Below, one piece after another: positions 17,423-27,062 of a stretch of DNA of 64,000 nucleotides. This stretch comes from JAIOTG01 sp964644045. GTDB taxonomy: Bacteria; Patescibacteriota; Patescibacteriia; Patescibacteriales; JAGXOH01. Position 1 is the first letter of the stretch. Every line of letters begins with the position of its first letter. The stretch spans positions 8,053-72,052 of the forward strand of contig CAZXUK010000003.1 of NCBI GenBank assembly GCA_964644045.1. The letters are read 5' to 3'. The notes under the pieces are model-generated. The model saw only the letters and a program-made list of their open reading frames with translations, did not search any database and was not told the origin of the DNA. The translations under genes and the position numbers were made by a program.

Positions 17423-18832
17423 ATGGACAAGTTTCTTAACTCGGTTAAAAAGATAATTCCTAAAAAAATTTTTAGTTATTTACAACCCGTTTATCATTTT
17501 TTATTAAATTGGTTGGCCGCTTTGGTTTATAAATATCCCGGTGAAGAAATGATAATAGTGGGAATTACCGGAACAACCGGAAAAACCACCAGTGTTTATA
17601 TGATCGCCCGGGTTTTGCGAGAGGCCGGTTATAAGGTTGGCTTTACTTCCACGGCTGTTTTTAGTGACGGGGAGCAAGAATGGCTGAATGACAAGAAAAT
17701 GACCATGGTGGGTCGTTTTTTTACTCAAAAAATTTTGTCGCAAATGAAAAAAAAGGGGTGCCAATATGCCGTGGTAGAGACAACTTCGGAAGGAATCAGA
17801 CAATTCAGGCACAGGTTTATCAATTATGATATTTTGGTTTTTACCGGTCTTTATCCCGAGCACATAGAATCTCACGGAAGTTTTGAGAATTACAAACAGG
17901 CCAAAGGAGAATTGTTTAGACATTTAAAAAGGGGGAAGATAAAATATGTTGATGAGAACAAAAGAATACAAAAGGTTAATAAAAACATTAAAAAAATAGA
18001 TTTGAACCGAGTTAAGAAAACCATTATAGCCAATTATGACGATGAGTATGCCGGGTATTTTTTGGATTTTTGGGCGGAGAAAAAAATAATTTATACCACT
18101 AAGGAAAATTTGCTCGGTAAAGATTCTTGGGAGATCTTGAATTATAAAAACATAAGAAGCACCCAATCGGGAGTTAGTTTTAGTTTTGCCGAAGAAAAAA
18201 TCAATTTGGTCCTTTTGGGGGAATTTAATGTCCGGAATAGTATGAACGCGGTGGCTGTGGCTTTTTCTCAGGAGGTAGATAATAAGGTTATTAAAAAGGG
18301 TTTGGAGAATATCAAGGCCGTGGCCGGGAAAATGGAAAGGATTGATGAAGGGCAGAATTTTACGGTGATAGTGGATTATGCCTTTGAACCTCGGGCTTTG
18401 GAAAATTTATATAAGGCCGTGGATAATTTGGAATATAACAGATTGATTCAGGTCCTGGGGTCTGCCGGAGGGGGCAGGGACACGGAAAGAAGACCGAAAT
18501 TGGGCAAATTGGCCGGAGAGAAATGCGATATGGTTATAGTAAGCAATGAAGATCCTTATGATGAAGATCCGGAAGTTATAATCGCCCAAGTGGCCAGCGG
18601 AGCGGAATATGCCGGCAAAAAAGAGGAAGAGGATTTGTTTAAAGTTAAGGATCGCCGACAAGCTATCAGAAAAGCTTTGCAATTGGCGCGGAAAAATGAT
18701 ATAGTATTGATAACCGGCAAGGGTTGTGAACAGGCGATTTGTCTGGCCGGAGGAGAAAAGCTTAAATGGGATGATAGAGAAGTGGCCAGAGAAGAATTAA
18801 AGAAAATGCAAAACAGTAAAAAATCGTTTTGA
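17423..18832 (+). CDS. Mur ligase (MurE-like) lacking the usual N-terminal domain
   Basis: The 469-residue protein has the ATP-binding P-loop GITGTTGKTT (residues about 48-57), an ETTSEG stretch and the C-terminal domain with DYAFEPRALENL, GSAGGGRDTERRP and NEDPYDEDP. The last replaces the DNPR of meso-diaminopimelate-adding MurE, so the third residue added is probably not diaminopimelate. The usual MurE N-terminal domain that binds UMP-MurNAc is replaced by about 45 residues with a hydrophobic helix, which suggests a membrane-associated substrate. It follows the Fem-like gene with one base between. A MurC/F-like or MurT-like role cannot be excluded. It ends with TGA. Confidence 0.82.
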   Translation: MDKFLNSVKKIIPKKIFSYLQPVYHFLLNWLAALVYKYPGEEMIIVGITGTTGKTTSVYMIARVLREAGYKVGFTSTAVFSDGEQEWLNDKKMTMVGRFFTQKILSQMKKKGCQYAVVETTSEGIRQFRHRFINYDILVFTGLYPEHIESHGSFENYKQAKGELFRHLKRGKIKYVDENKRIQKVNKNIKKIDLNRVKKTIIANYDDEYAGYFLDFWAEKKIIYTTKENLLGKDSWEILNYKNIRSTQSGVSFSFAEEKINLVLLGEFNVRNSMNAVAVAFSQEVDNKVIKKGLENIKAVAGKMERIDEGQNFTVIVDYAFEPRALENLYKAVDNLEYNRLIQVLGSAGGGRDTERRPKLGKLAGEKCDMVIVSNEDPYDEDPEVIIAQVASGAEYAGKKEEEDLFKVKDRRQAIRKALQLARKNDIVLITGKGCEQAICLAGGEKLKWDDREVAREELKKMQNSKKSF

Positions 18833-18987
18833 TATTAATTTCCGAGAGGAGTCACAGATTTAAAGAAATATAGAATTATTGCCTTGCAGACATGTGGATA
18901 ACTTGGGAGTTTTTATATTTGAAAAATTTTATTTTTTTTCTAATATTAAAATAATTTTTTCAAAGATATTTTTTTCAAGGCAAAGTA

Positions 18988-19016
18988 TTGACTTTTTTTA
19001 AAAACCTTGTTAGTAT
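18988..19016 (+). promoter_or_regulatory. Sigma-70-like promoter for rpoBC
   Basis: TTGACT (18988-18993) and TAGTAT (19011-19016) are separated by exactly 17 bp, close to the vegetative consensus. A start near 19023 would give a leader of about 180 bases before the rpoB ATG at 19203. Confidence 0.6.
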
Positions 19017-19134
19017 TAAATATTATTTTCTGTCAAGAAAAGAAAAGCGGTTTGGAAACAATTTATAAATTTTAATTATTTTTTTAAAGAGTGTTTAGTT
19101 TAATTACTTAAATTATAAGACACTTTATATAGAA

Positions 19135-19181
19135 CTCAAAACCAGCCGGGTAGGTATTTGAGATTTTTTTTGTTTTTTTAA
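19135..19181 (+). terminator. Terminator-like hairpin in the rpoB leader (possible attenuator)
   Basis: CTCAAA plus ACC (19135-19143) pairs with GGT plus TTTGAG (19153-19155 and 19157-19162) with one bulged A, followed by long T runs to about 19195. It lies inside the leader, 40 bp before the rpoB start, so it cannot end an upstream gene cleanly and may control entry into rpoBC. Confidence 0.6.
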
Positions 19182-19202
19182 TTTTTTTTAATTTTTATAT
19201 TT

Positions 19203-22200
19203 ATGGCTACACAAAAAGGCGCTTCTTCCCCCCAAATATTCGGGGAGAGAAAATTTTTTACCGATTTTGTGCAAGCGGCTCCCATGCCGGACTTAATCGA
19301 GATTCAGAAGAATTCTTATAATTGGTTTTTAAAAGAAGGTTTGGCCGAACTTTTTGATGAGATATCTCCCGTAACAGATTTCATCGGCAGAGATTTGGAG
19401 CTTTATTTTAAAGATTATTATTTGGATGAACCCAAATTCAACGAAGAAGAGAGCAGGAAAAAAAACATTACTTATGAAGCCCCTTTCAGGGTTGAGGTGG
19501 AATTAAAAAACAAGAGAGATAAATCCAAGGTGGAACAAGAAGTTTTTTTGGGAGATTTTCCTTTAATGACCAATAACGGAACTTTTATAGTAAACGGAAT
19601 AGAAAGAGTGGTTATTTCTCAGTTGATCAGGAGTTCGGGGGTTATTTTTAATTCCAGTTATATTAAGGGAAAAAAATATTACGGCGCCAAGGTTATTCCC
19701 AACCGCGGAGCTTGGTTGGAAATGGAAACCGATATTAACAAGGTGATTTGGGTAAGGATTGACCGCAAAAGAAAGATAGCCATTACTTCTCTTTTGAGGG
19801 CTTTTGGTTATAGCAGTGATGAGGAGATAAAAAAATTATTTGAAGACATCGACGAGGTAAGTGAAGAGGCGCATAGAAACGGAGAATCAAGCCATATCGA
19901 GGCCACTTTAAAAAAAGATGCGGCCAAAAACGAGGCAGAGGGCTTAAAAGAAGTTTACAGAAAAATCAGACCGGGAGATTTTGCCGCCACCGATAATGCG
20001 CGCCAGCTTATTCATTCCATGTTTTTTCGTTTTGATCGTTATGATTTCGGAAGCGTGGGCAGGTATAAGCTTAATCGAAGATTCGGTTTGGATGTTCCCA
20101 ACACCAAAGAGAATCGGATTTTAAGACGAGAGGATCTTATCAGCATTATTAGAGAAATTATCAGATTAAATATTACCGGAGATCCGGAAGATGATATTGA
20201 TCACTTGGGCAATCGAAGGATTAGGGCGATCGGAGAATTGATCCAGAATCGTTTTCGTGTGGGTTTGGCCCGTATGCAAAGAATTGTTAAAGACAGAATG
20301 AGCACGGCCGATTTTAGCACCCTTACCCCTAATAAGTTAATTAACGCCCGTCCGGTTATTAGTGTAGTGCGGGAATTTTTTATGTCTTCCCAGCTTTCCC
20401 AGTTTATGGATCAAACCAATCCCTTGGCCGAGTTGGAGCATAAAAGGAGATTATCAGCCATGGGCCCCGGTGGGTTAACCCGGGAAAGAGCCGGTTTTGA
20501 GGTGCGTGATGTACACACTACTCACTATGGCCGGATTTGCCCGATTGCCACTCCGGAAGGGCCCAATATCGGTTTGGTGGGACATTTGGCCAGTTTTGCT
20601 CGCGTTAATAACTACGGATTTGTTCAAACCCCTTATCGCAAAGTTTTGCATGATTTAAAAACGGATGATCCGGCTTTGGAAGGTCAGATCTTGCGCGAGG
20701 ATGTAAAAGCGGTTAAGAGTTTGGAAGAAGGCGAGGAAATTTTATTAGAAGAAGTTCCGGATAATAAAAAAGGAAAAATAATAGCTAAAGCCGGAAAAAA
20801 ATTAGATAAAAAGACCATAAAAACTTTGAAAGATAATTTGGATAATCGGGTTTTAATTCCCGTAAAACCCAAGGTTACCAAAGAAATTGTGCTCTTGGAT
20901 GCTTTTGAAGAAGAAAAATATATTACCGCTTCCTCTAATATCCCCGTGGATAATGAAGGTAATTTTTTGGTGGAATTCAATGAAGTTAGGAAATACGGAC
21001 AACCCATGGCTTTGGAAGTTACTCGTATTGATTATGTGGGAATTGCGGCTAATCAGATCGTTTCCATATCCACTTCTTTAATCCCTTTTATGGAACATGA
21101 TGACGGACAAAGAACCTTGATGGGAACAAATATGCAGAGACAGTCCGTTCCTTTGATTATTAACGATTCCCCGATCGTGGGGACGGGCGTGGAAGAAAGA
21201 GCCGCTTTTGATTCCGGGCATATATTATTGGCCCAAGAGGCCGGAGAGGTGGTAAAGGTGGATGCTCAAGAGATTTCAATCAAGAATAATAAAGGAGAAA
21301 TTACCAATTATCAGCTTTCCAAATTTCGTCGCTCCAATTCCTCCACTTGTATTAATCAACATCCCATGGTTAGTTTGGGAGACAAGGTTAAGAAGGGGCA
21401 ACCTTTGACTGACGGTCCTTGTATAGACAAGGCGGAATTGGCTTTGGGCAAAAATGTTTTGGTCGGTTTTATGACCTGGGAAGGATTCAATTATGAAGAT
21501 GCCATTATTATTTCCGATAGATTGGTAAAGGACGATGTTTATTCTTCTATTTATATTGAAAACTATACCGTTGATGTGCGGGATACTAAGTTGGGCCCGG
21601 AGGAAGTAACCAATGATATCCCCAATATCAGCGAAGAAAAATTAAAAAATTTGGATGAAGAAGGAATAGTTCGTATTGGAGCCGAAGTTTCTTCCGGAGA
21701 TATTCTGGTGGGCAAGATCACTCCCAAAGGGGAAACCGAGCTCTCTTCTGAAGAAAAGCTTTTGCGGGCCATTTTCGGCGAGAAAGCCAAAGATGTTCGC
21801 GACTCTTCTTTGTATTTAGAGCACGGAGAACACGGCAAAGTTGTGGATATAAAAATTTTTTCCCGAGAAAACGGAGATAAGTTGCAAGCCGGAGTATTGA
21901 AATCAATCCAAATTTCCGTAGCCAACTTAAGAAAAATTCAAGTCGGGGATAAAATGTCCGGAAGGCACGGAAACAAGGGATGTATTTCCAAAATTGTCCC
22001 TCGGGAAGATATGCCTTATTTGGAGGACGGCACTCCCCTGGATGTTATTTTGTCTCCTTTGGGTGTGATTTCCCGTATGAATTTAGGACAAATTTTGGAA
22101 ACTCACCTGGGGTTTGCCGCCCAAAAATTGGGGTATAAGGTAGCCACTCCGGTTTTACGCGGGATATCCGAAGAAGAGATAAAAGAAGAATTGAAAAAAG

Positions 22201-22718
22201 CCGGTTTACCCGAGGACGGAAAGGTAAAATTATATGACGGCAAAACCGGTCGAGCTTATGACAATAAAGTGGTGGTGGGATATAAATATATGCTGAAATT
22301 GAATCATATGGTGGAGGATAAAATGCACCAAAGATCGATCGGGCCTTATTCTTTGATCACTCAACAGCCCTTGGGAGGAAAAGCGCAATTCGGCGGTCAG
22401 AGATTCGGAGAAATGGAGGTTTGGGCCTTGGAAGGATACGGCGCCGCCCATACTTTGCAGGAAATTTTAACCATTAAATCCGATGATGTTCCTGGCAGAA
22501 GCAGCGCTTATGAATCCATTATTAAAGGAGAGGAAATTACCAAACTTAATGTGCCGGAATCCTTCAATGTGTTAACCAGGGAAATTAAGGGCCTGGGTTT
22601 GGATGTCGAGCTCTTACAAGGAAACAATAAAGCCGTTCATTCTCAAAAAACAGAGACCGAGGCGGAAGAAGAAAAAACCACAGAGAAAAAAGAAGGAGAA
22701 CAAGAAATTGAGAAATAA
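19203..22718 (+). CDS. rpoB: RNA polymerase beta subunit
   Basis: This 1171-residue subunit carries the family landmarks: the rifampicin-region stretch FMDQTNPLAELEHKRRLSAMGPGG (about residues 402-425), then HYGRICPIATPEGPNIGL, NVLVGFMTWEGFNYEDAI, GDKMSGRHGNKG and the C-terminal PLGGKAQFGGQRFGEMEVWALEGYGA. With the beta-prime subunit it forms the catalytic cleft. The length is at the short end for bacteria. An acidic tail rich in E and K (last 30 residues) is lineage-specific. It starts after an AT-rich leader without a Shine-Dalgarno sequence and is 36 bp upstream of rpoC. Confidence 0.98.
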   Translation: MATQKGASSPQIFGERKFFTDFVQAAPMPDLIEIQKNSYNWFLKEGLAELFDEISPVTDFIGRDLELYFKDYYLDEPKFNEEESRKKNITYEAPFRVEVELKNKRDKSKVEQEVFLGDFPLMTNNGTFIVNGIERVVISQLIRSSGVIFNSSYIKGKKYYGAKVIPNRGAWLEMETDINKVIWVRIDRKRKIAITSLLRAFGYSSDEEIKKLFEDIDEVSEEAHRNGESSHIEATLKKDAAKNEAEGLKEVYRKIRPGDFAATDNARQLIHSMFFRFDRYDFGSVGRYKLNRRFGLDVPNTKENRILRREDLISIIREIIRLNITGDPEDDIDHLGNRRIRAIGELIQNRFRVGLARMQRIVKDRMSTADFSTLTPNKLINARPVISVVREFFMSSQLSQFMDQTNPLAELEHKRRLSAMGPGGLTRERAGFEVRDVHTTHYGRICPIATPEGPNIGLVGHLASFARVNNYGFVQTPYRKVLHDLKTDDPALEGQILREDVKAVKSLEEGEEILLEEVPDNKKGKIIAKAGKKLDKKTIKTLKDNLDNRVLIPVKPKVTKEIVLLDAFEEEKYITASSNIPVDNEGNFLVEFNEVRKYGQPMALEVTRIDYVGIAANQIVSISTSLIPFMEHDDGQRTLMGTNMQRQSVPLIINDSPIVGTGVEERAAFDSGHILLAQEAGEVVKVDAQEISIKNNKGEITNYQLSKFRRSNSSTCINQHPMVSLGDKVKKGQPLTDGPCIDKAELALGKNVLVGFMTWEGFNYEDAIIISDRLVKDDVYSSIYIENYTVDVRDTKLGPEEVTNDIPNISEEKLKNLDEEGIVRIGAEVSSGDILVGKITPKGETELSSEEKLLRAIFGEKAKDVRDSSLYLEHGEHGKVVDIKIFSRENGDKLQAGVLKSIQISVANLRKIQVGDKMSGRHGNKGCISKIVPREDMPYLEDGTPLDVILSPLGVISRMNLGQILETHLGFAAQKLGYKVATPVLRGISEEEIKEELKKAGLPEDGKVKLYDGKTGRAYDNKVVVGYKYMLKLNHMVEDKMHQRSIGPYSLITQQPLGGKAQFGGQRFGEMEVWALEGYGAAHTLQEILTIKSDDVPGRSSAYESIIKGEEITKLNVPESFNVLTREIKGLGLDVELLQGNNKAVHSQKTETEAEEEKTTEKKEGEQEIEK

Positions 22719-22754
22719 CAACAATAGTTTTTTAAAATAATTAAATTAATTTTT

Positions 22755-25700
22755 ATGTTAACTCCCATTAAAACCACCGACTTTGAAGCCATAAAACTTA
22801 TTTTGGCCTCTCCAGAAGAGATTTTATCTTGGTCTCACGGAGAAGTGACCAAATCGGAAACCATAAATTATCGGACTCAAAAAGCGGAAAAAGACGGTTT
22901 GTTTTGCGAAAAAATTTTTGGCCCCACCAAGGATTGGCAATGTTATTGCGGCAAATATAAAAAAATCCGTTACAAGGGGATTGTTTGCGATAAATGCGGA
23001 GTAGAGGTTACTCGCAGTATTGTGAGAAGAGAAAGAATGGGCCACATCAATCTTCAAACTCCTTGTTCTCATATTTGGTTTTTACGCGGATTGTCTTCTA
23101 AAATCGGGCTTATTTTGGATCTGGGAATGCAATCCTTGGAAAAAGTCATTTATTTTGCCAGTTTTATAATTACCGAGGTGGACGAGGATTTAAAAAATGA
23201 CACCCTGGAGCAAATTCAAACCGAATACAAAGAAAAGAAAAAATCTCTTACTCAAGAGTATAACAAGAAGACCAAGGAAGCCAAAGCCAAAAAGGCCGCT
23301 CAAAAAGAAATAGATGATTTGGAAGAGGAAAAACAGGGAAAATTGGATGAGCTCCAGAAGACCTTTAATGAATCCATTAAAGAATTAAGGGATTTAAAAC
23401 CCTTATTAATAGTTTCCGAGGATGCTTATCAAAATTTAAGTTTAAAATACGGACATATTTTCGAGGCCGGAATCGGAGCGGAAGCTATTCGTAAAATAAT
23501 GGAGAAAATTGATTTGACCGAAACCATTAAAGATTTGGAAGAAAAACTAAAGAAAGCCAACGATGTAAAAAAGGAAAAAATATTAAAGAGATTGCGTCTT
23601 TTTAAGAGCTTGGCGGCCAACAATATTAGGCCGGAGTGGATGGTTTTAACCGCTGTTCCGGTGATTCCTCCGGATTTAAGGCCTATGGTGGCTCTGGACG
23701 GAGGCCGTTTTGCGGCCAGTGATTTAAATGATTTATATCGACGGGTTATTAACAGGAATAATCGTTTAAAGCAATTAATTGAGCTGAATGCCCCGGAAGT
23801 TATCTGTCGGAATGAAAAAAGGATGCTTCAGGAAGCCGTAGACGCTTTAATTGATAATTCCACTCGCCAAAGCAAGACAGTAACAGCTTCTACCGGACAA
23901 AAAAGGCAGCTTAAATCTTTGGCTGATTCCTTAAAAGGAAAACAAGGCAGATTTAGGCAGAATTTGTTGGGGAAAAGAACCGATTATTCCGGGCGCAGCG
24001 TGATTGTGGTAAATCCCAAATTAAATCTGGATCAATGCGGTCTGCCCAAAACCATGGCCCTGGAGCTTTTTAAACCTTTCGTAATCAGTCGTTTGATCCA
24101 GCAAGAAATAGTTTACAATGTTAAAAGCGCTTCCCGTTTTATTGAAAGCGGCGCGGACGAGGTTTGGGATATCTTGGAAGAGGTGGTAAAAGAATCTTTT
24201 GTGCTTTTAAATCGCGCCCCCACTCTGCACAGATTGGGGATTCAGGCCTTTAAACCCATTTTAATCGAGGGTAAATCCATTCAAATTCACCCCCTGGTTT
24301 GCCCCGCTTTTAATGCCGATTTTGACGGAGATCAAATGGCGGTTCATGTGCCCCTGACCCGAGAAGCGGTGGAAGAGGCCAAGAACATTATTTTATCCAC
24401 CCACAATTTGCTTAAACCGGCCACCGGAGAACCCGTGGTCGCCCCCAATCAAGATATCGCCTGGGGCTCTTATTATATTACCCGGATGGATGAAACAGAA
24501 ACAAAAGAAGAAGATTTAAGAGCTTTTTCCGATGCCACCGAGGTTCGTTTTGCTTATGAAAATAAAGTTATCGGGCTTCATGAACCCATTAGAGTCAAGA
24601 TAAGAAATGAAATTTTTGTTACTACCGCCGGACGGGTTATTTTTAATGAAATTTTACCGGAAAAACTCCGTTTTATTAATCGAGTTATTAAAAAAGGAGA
24701 TCTTAAAGTCTTGGTCAGGGATTGCCTGCGTTTATATGAGGAAGAAGAAACGGTTGAATTTATTGATAATCTGAAAAATAAGGCCTTTGATATTATAACA
24801 GAGAGCGGACTTTCTTTCGGTATGGGAGAGTTGCCCAATTTTGAAGAAAAAGACAATATGATCAAAAAAGCGGAAGAAGGAGTGGAAGAAGTGGAAGAGC
24901 AATTTACGAAAGGTCTTTTAACCGAAAGTGAAAGATCCAATAAAATTGTGGAGATTTGGAGCAATACCAAGGAAAAAATAACCGATGTTTGTCAGGCCGG
25001 TTTAACTCCGGAAAATCCGGTTTATTCCATGGTAGAGTCCGGAGCCAGAGGTAGTTGGGCGCAGTTAACTCAGATCATCGGAATGAAAGGGTTGGTGATT
25101 TCTCCCTCCGGAGACGTAATAGAGTTGCCGGTTAAGGGTAATTTTAAAAAAGGATTCGGAGTTTTGGAGTATTTTATTTCCACCCACGGAGTACGCAAAG
25201 GTTTGTCTGACACCGCCTTAAGGACCGCCAATGCCGGATATTTGACCAGGAGATTAGTGGATGTTTCTCAGGATGTTATAGTGGAAGCGGAGGATTGCGG
25301 AGATACCGAAGGAATTGTCTTGACCAAAACCGGAAGCGAGGAAGTGGGGGAAGATTTCTTTAAAAGGATAACCGGACGATATTTGGCCGCCGATTTAAAA
25401 AATAAAAAAGGAAAAGTATTGGCCAAAGCCGGAGAAATTCTTTCCACCAATTTAATAGAAGATTTTAAAAATAAAGGCGAGGAAATAGAAGAGGTCTGTA
25501 TTAGAACCATTTTGAATTGTAAATTGGGCAAGGGGGTTTGCGTTAAATGTTATGGTTATGATCTGGGTAATAATAAGCCGGTTAAATTGGGAACTCCGGT
25601 GGGTACGGTAGCCGCTCAATCAATCGGAGAACCGGGAACTCAGCTAACTATGAGGACCTTCCACACCGGAGGCGTGGCCGGCCAGGAAGATATCACTCAA

Positions 25701-26663
25701 GGTCTTCCGAGAGTGGAAGAAATTTTTGAAGCCAAACCCCCGAAAAAGAAAGCTATTTTGGCGGATGTGGACGGAAAAATAAAAATTGAATTGGGAAAAA
25801 AGAAAATTAAAGATGAGAAGGGTCGTGAAGTAAGCGTGGAAAATCCGCAATCAAAAATTTTAAAAATTTATTATAAAGGAACAGAATCGGAAAAATTTCA
25901 TTTTGGCGACTTGGTTAAAAAAGTTAAATTAAAGGATGACAAAATCAAAGAATCCGATCTGAAAATTATGATAAAAGAAGGAGAGACGGTAAAAAAGGGA
26001 ACCGTATTGTTTAAATTGGGTAACAATTCAGTTAAGGCCAAAAAAGAAGGAAAGGCGGAAATTAAAGAAAAACATATCAAGGTGGTCAGTGAAGCCGAAA
26101 AATTGGAGGAAATTACCGTCCCCAAGGGTACGGAAATTTTGGTTCAGGATGGCGACAAGATAGAGAAAGGACAAAAATTAACCGAAGGAAGTTTTGATCT
26201 TTATCAGCTTTATAGATTGAGAAACAGGTTAGAGGTACAAAGATATGTTTTAAGAGAAATTCAATATGTTTATTCTTCCCAAGGTCAGCCCTTAAATGAT
26301 AAACATGTGGAAATTATAGCTAAACAAATGTTTTCTCGTTTCTTGGTGGTTGATTCCGGAGATACCGAGTTATTGCCGGGGGAAGTAATAGAAAAAGGGG
26401 TTTTGGACCGGGCTAACGAAAAAGTGAAAAAGAAAGCCAAAGCGCAACGGCTTTTATCCGGAATTACCAAGGCCTCCTTGACCACAGACAGTTTCTTGTC
26501 CGCCGCCTCCTTTCAGGAAACCGCTCGGGTTTTGGTGGAAGCGGCTATTAGCGGCAAAATAGATTATTTGGAAGGATTGAAAGAAAATGTTATTATCGGT
26601 TGTTTAATTCCGGCCGGCACCGGTTATGAAACCAAGAGAGAAAGAGTGGAACATGACAAATAA
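22755..26663 (+). CDS. rpoC: RNA polymerase beta-prime subunit
   Basis: This 1302-residue subunit has the N-terminal zinc site (CYCGKYKKIRYKGIVCDKCG, about residues 56-75), the catalytic magnesium motif NADFDGDQ at 520-527 and the second zinc site around CVKCYG (about 930). A charged coiled-coil insertion (about 150-205) follows the clamp start, and a beta-rich insertion with repeated GETVKKG-like turns (about 995-1150) precedes the C-terminal LYQLYRLRNRLEVQRYV region. These insertions look lineage-specific. A strong bidirectional terminator lies 16 bp after the stop. Confidence 0.98.
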   Translation: MLTPIKTTDFEAIKLILASPEEILSWSHGEVTKSETINYRTQKAEKDGLFCEKIFGPTKDWQCYCGKYKKIRYKGIVCDKCGVEVTRSIVRRERMGHINLQTPCSHIWFLRGLSSKIGLILDLGMQSLEKVIYFASFIITEVDEDLKNDTLEQIQTEYKEKKKSLTQEYNKKTKEAKAKKAAQKEIDDLEEEKQGKLDELQKTFNESIKELRDLKPLLIVSEDAYQNLSLKYGHIFEAGIGAEAIRKIMEKIDLTETIKDLEEKLKKANDVKKEKILKRLRLFKSLAANNIRPEWMVLTAVPVIPPDLRPMVALDGGRFAASDLNDLYRRVINRNNRLKQLIELNAPEVICRNEKRMLQEAVDALIDNSTRQSKTVTASTGQKRQLKSLADSLKGKQGRFRQNLLGKRTDYSGRSVIVVNPKLNLDQCGLPKTMALELFKPFVISRLIQQEIVYNVKSASRFIESGADEVWDILEEVVKESFVLLNRAPTLHRLGIQAFKPILIEGKSIQIHPLVCPAFNADFDGDQMAVHVPLTREAVEEAKNIILSTHNLLKPATGEPVVAPNQDIAWGSYYITRMDETETKEEDLRAFSDATEVRFAYENKVIGLHEPIRVKIRNEIFVTTAGRVIFNEILPEKLRFINRVIKKGDLKVLVRDCLRLYEEEETVEFIDNLKNKAFDIITESGLSFGMGELPNFEEKDNMIKKAEEGVEEVEEQFTKGLLTESERSNKIVEIWSNTKEKITDVCQAGLTPENPVYSMVESGARGSWAQLTQIIGMKGLVISPSGDVIELPVKGNFKKGFGVLEYFISTHGVRKGLSDTALRTANAGYLTRRLVDVSQDVIVEAEDCGDTEGIVLTKTGSEEVGEDFFKRITGRYLAADLKNKKGKVLAKAGEILSTNLIEDFKNKGEEIEEVCIRTILNCKLGKGVCVKCYGYDLGNNKPVKLGTPVGTVAAQSIGEPGTQLTMRTFHTGGVAGQEDITQGLPRVEEIFEAKPPKKKAILADVDGKIKIELGKKKIKDEKGREVSVENPQSKILKIYYKGTESEKFHFGDLVKKVKLKDDKIKESDLKIMIKEGETVKKGTVLFKLGNNSVKAKKEGKAEIKEKHIKVVSEAEKLEEITVPKGTEILVQDGDKIEKGQKLTEGSFDLYQLYRLRNRLEVQRYVLREIQYVYSSQGQPLNDKHVEIIAKQMFSRFLVVDSGDTELLPGEVIEKGVLDRANEKVKKKAKAQRLLSGITKASLTTDSFLSAASFQETARVLVEAAISGKIDYLEGLKENVIIGCLIPAGTGYETKRERVEHDK

Positions 26664-26678
26664 TACGGTATAAATAAT

Positions 26679-26709
26679 AAAAACACCCTTCGGAATCGAG
26701 GGTGTTTTT
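26679..26709. terminator. Bidirectional intrinsic terminator after rpoC
   Basis: AAAAACACCCT (26679-26689) pairs with AGGGTGTTTTT (26699-26709) with a 9-base loop. A-rich and T-rich flanks let it work in both directions, for rpoC and for the convergent small gene whose stop codon (26708-26710) overlaps its right arm. Confidence 0.9.
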
Positions 26710-26986
26710 AGTTTGATTTGTTTTTTTTATTAAGCCAATTATAGATAAGTCCGAAGAGATAAAGAGCGATAAAGCCGTCCAAAAAACCCAGAATTAACCC
26801 CAATAAAGAGCCAACAAAAGTTATTTTATATCCGGGATAAAGCTTACTAACCAAATTCAAAAACTCCTGGGCATAGCCGGTATATAAAGAAATTAAGGTT
26901 AATAAAAACAGAGATCCGCCCCAGATAGCTCCTCCGGAAAGTCCCAAGTTCAAAGGATTTAATTTTTTTGCTTTTCGGATACTCAT
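26708..26986 (-). CDS. Small two-helix membrane protein (holin-like family)
   Basis: This 92-residue protein has two hydrophobic segments, about residues 15-38 (GGAIWGGSLFLLTLISLYTGY) and 55-85, the latter with GLILGFLDGFIALYLFGLIYNWL. The order of small residues, a YPGY turn and the GFxDGFI motif match a family of short membrane proteins often labelled bacteriophage holin, although there is no phage context here. The function is unknown. It is convergent with rpoC and overlaps its terminator by two bases. Confidence 0.7.
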   Translation of the reverse strand: MSIRKAKKLNPLNLGLSGGAIWGGSLFLLTLISLYTGYAQEFLNLVSKLYPGYKITFVGSLLGLILGFLDGFIALYLFGLIYNWLNKKNKSN

Positions 26987-27062
26987 ATTTTTATCTTATC
27001 ATTAACGGGAAAATAAAAACAAGATTTTTTGTAGAGACCTTATTTTTAATATAAAGAGAATT

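Larger units (their letters stand above)
18833..19202 (+). other. 370-bp leader and promoter region of rpoB
   Basis: The gap is very AT-rich and has no credible ORF. It contains a promoter-like pair at 18988-19016, a terminator-like hairpin at 19135-19162 and a single DnaA-box-like TTATCCACA on the minus strand (18893-18901). No rplJ/rplL or other ribosomal protein gene lies upstream, unlike the usual bacterial arrangement, so rpoB seems to be transcribed from its own promoter. Confidence 0.7.

Noticed and set aside
19023..19202. Riboswitch in the rpoB leader
   Set aside because: Only one stem plus a T-run is visible; no conserved aptamer-like junction was recognised.
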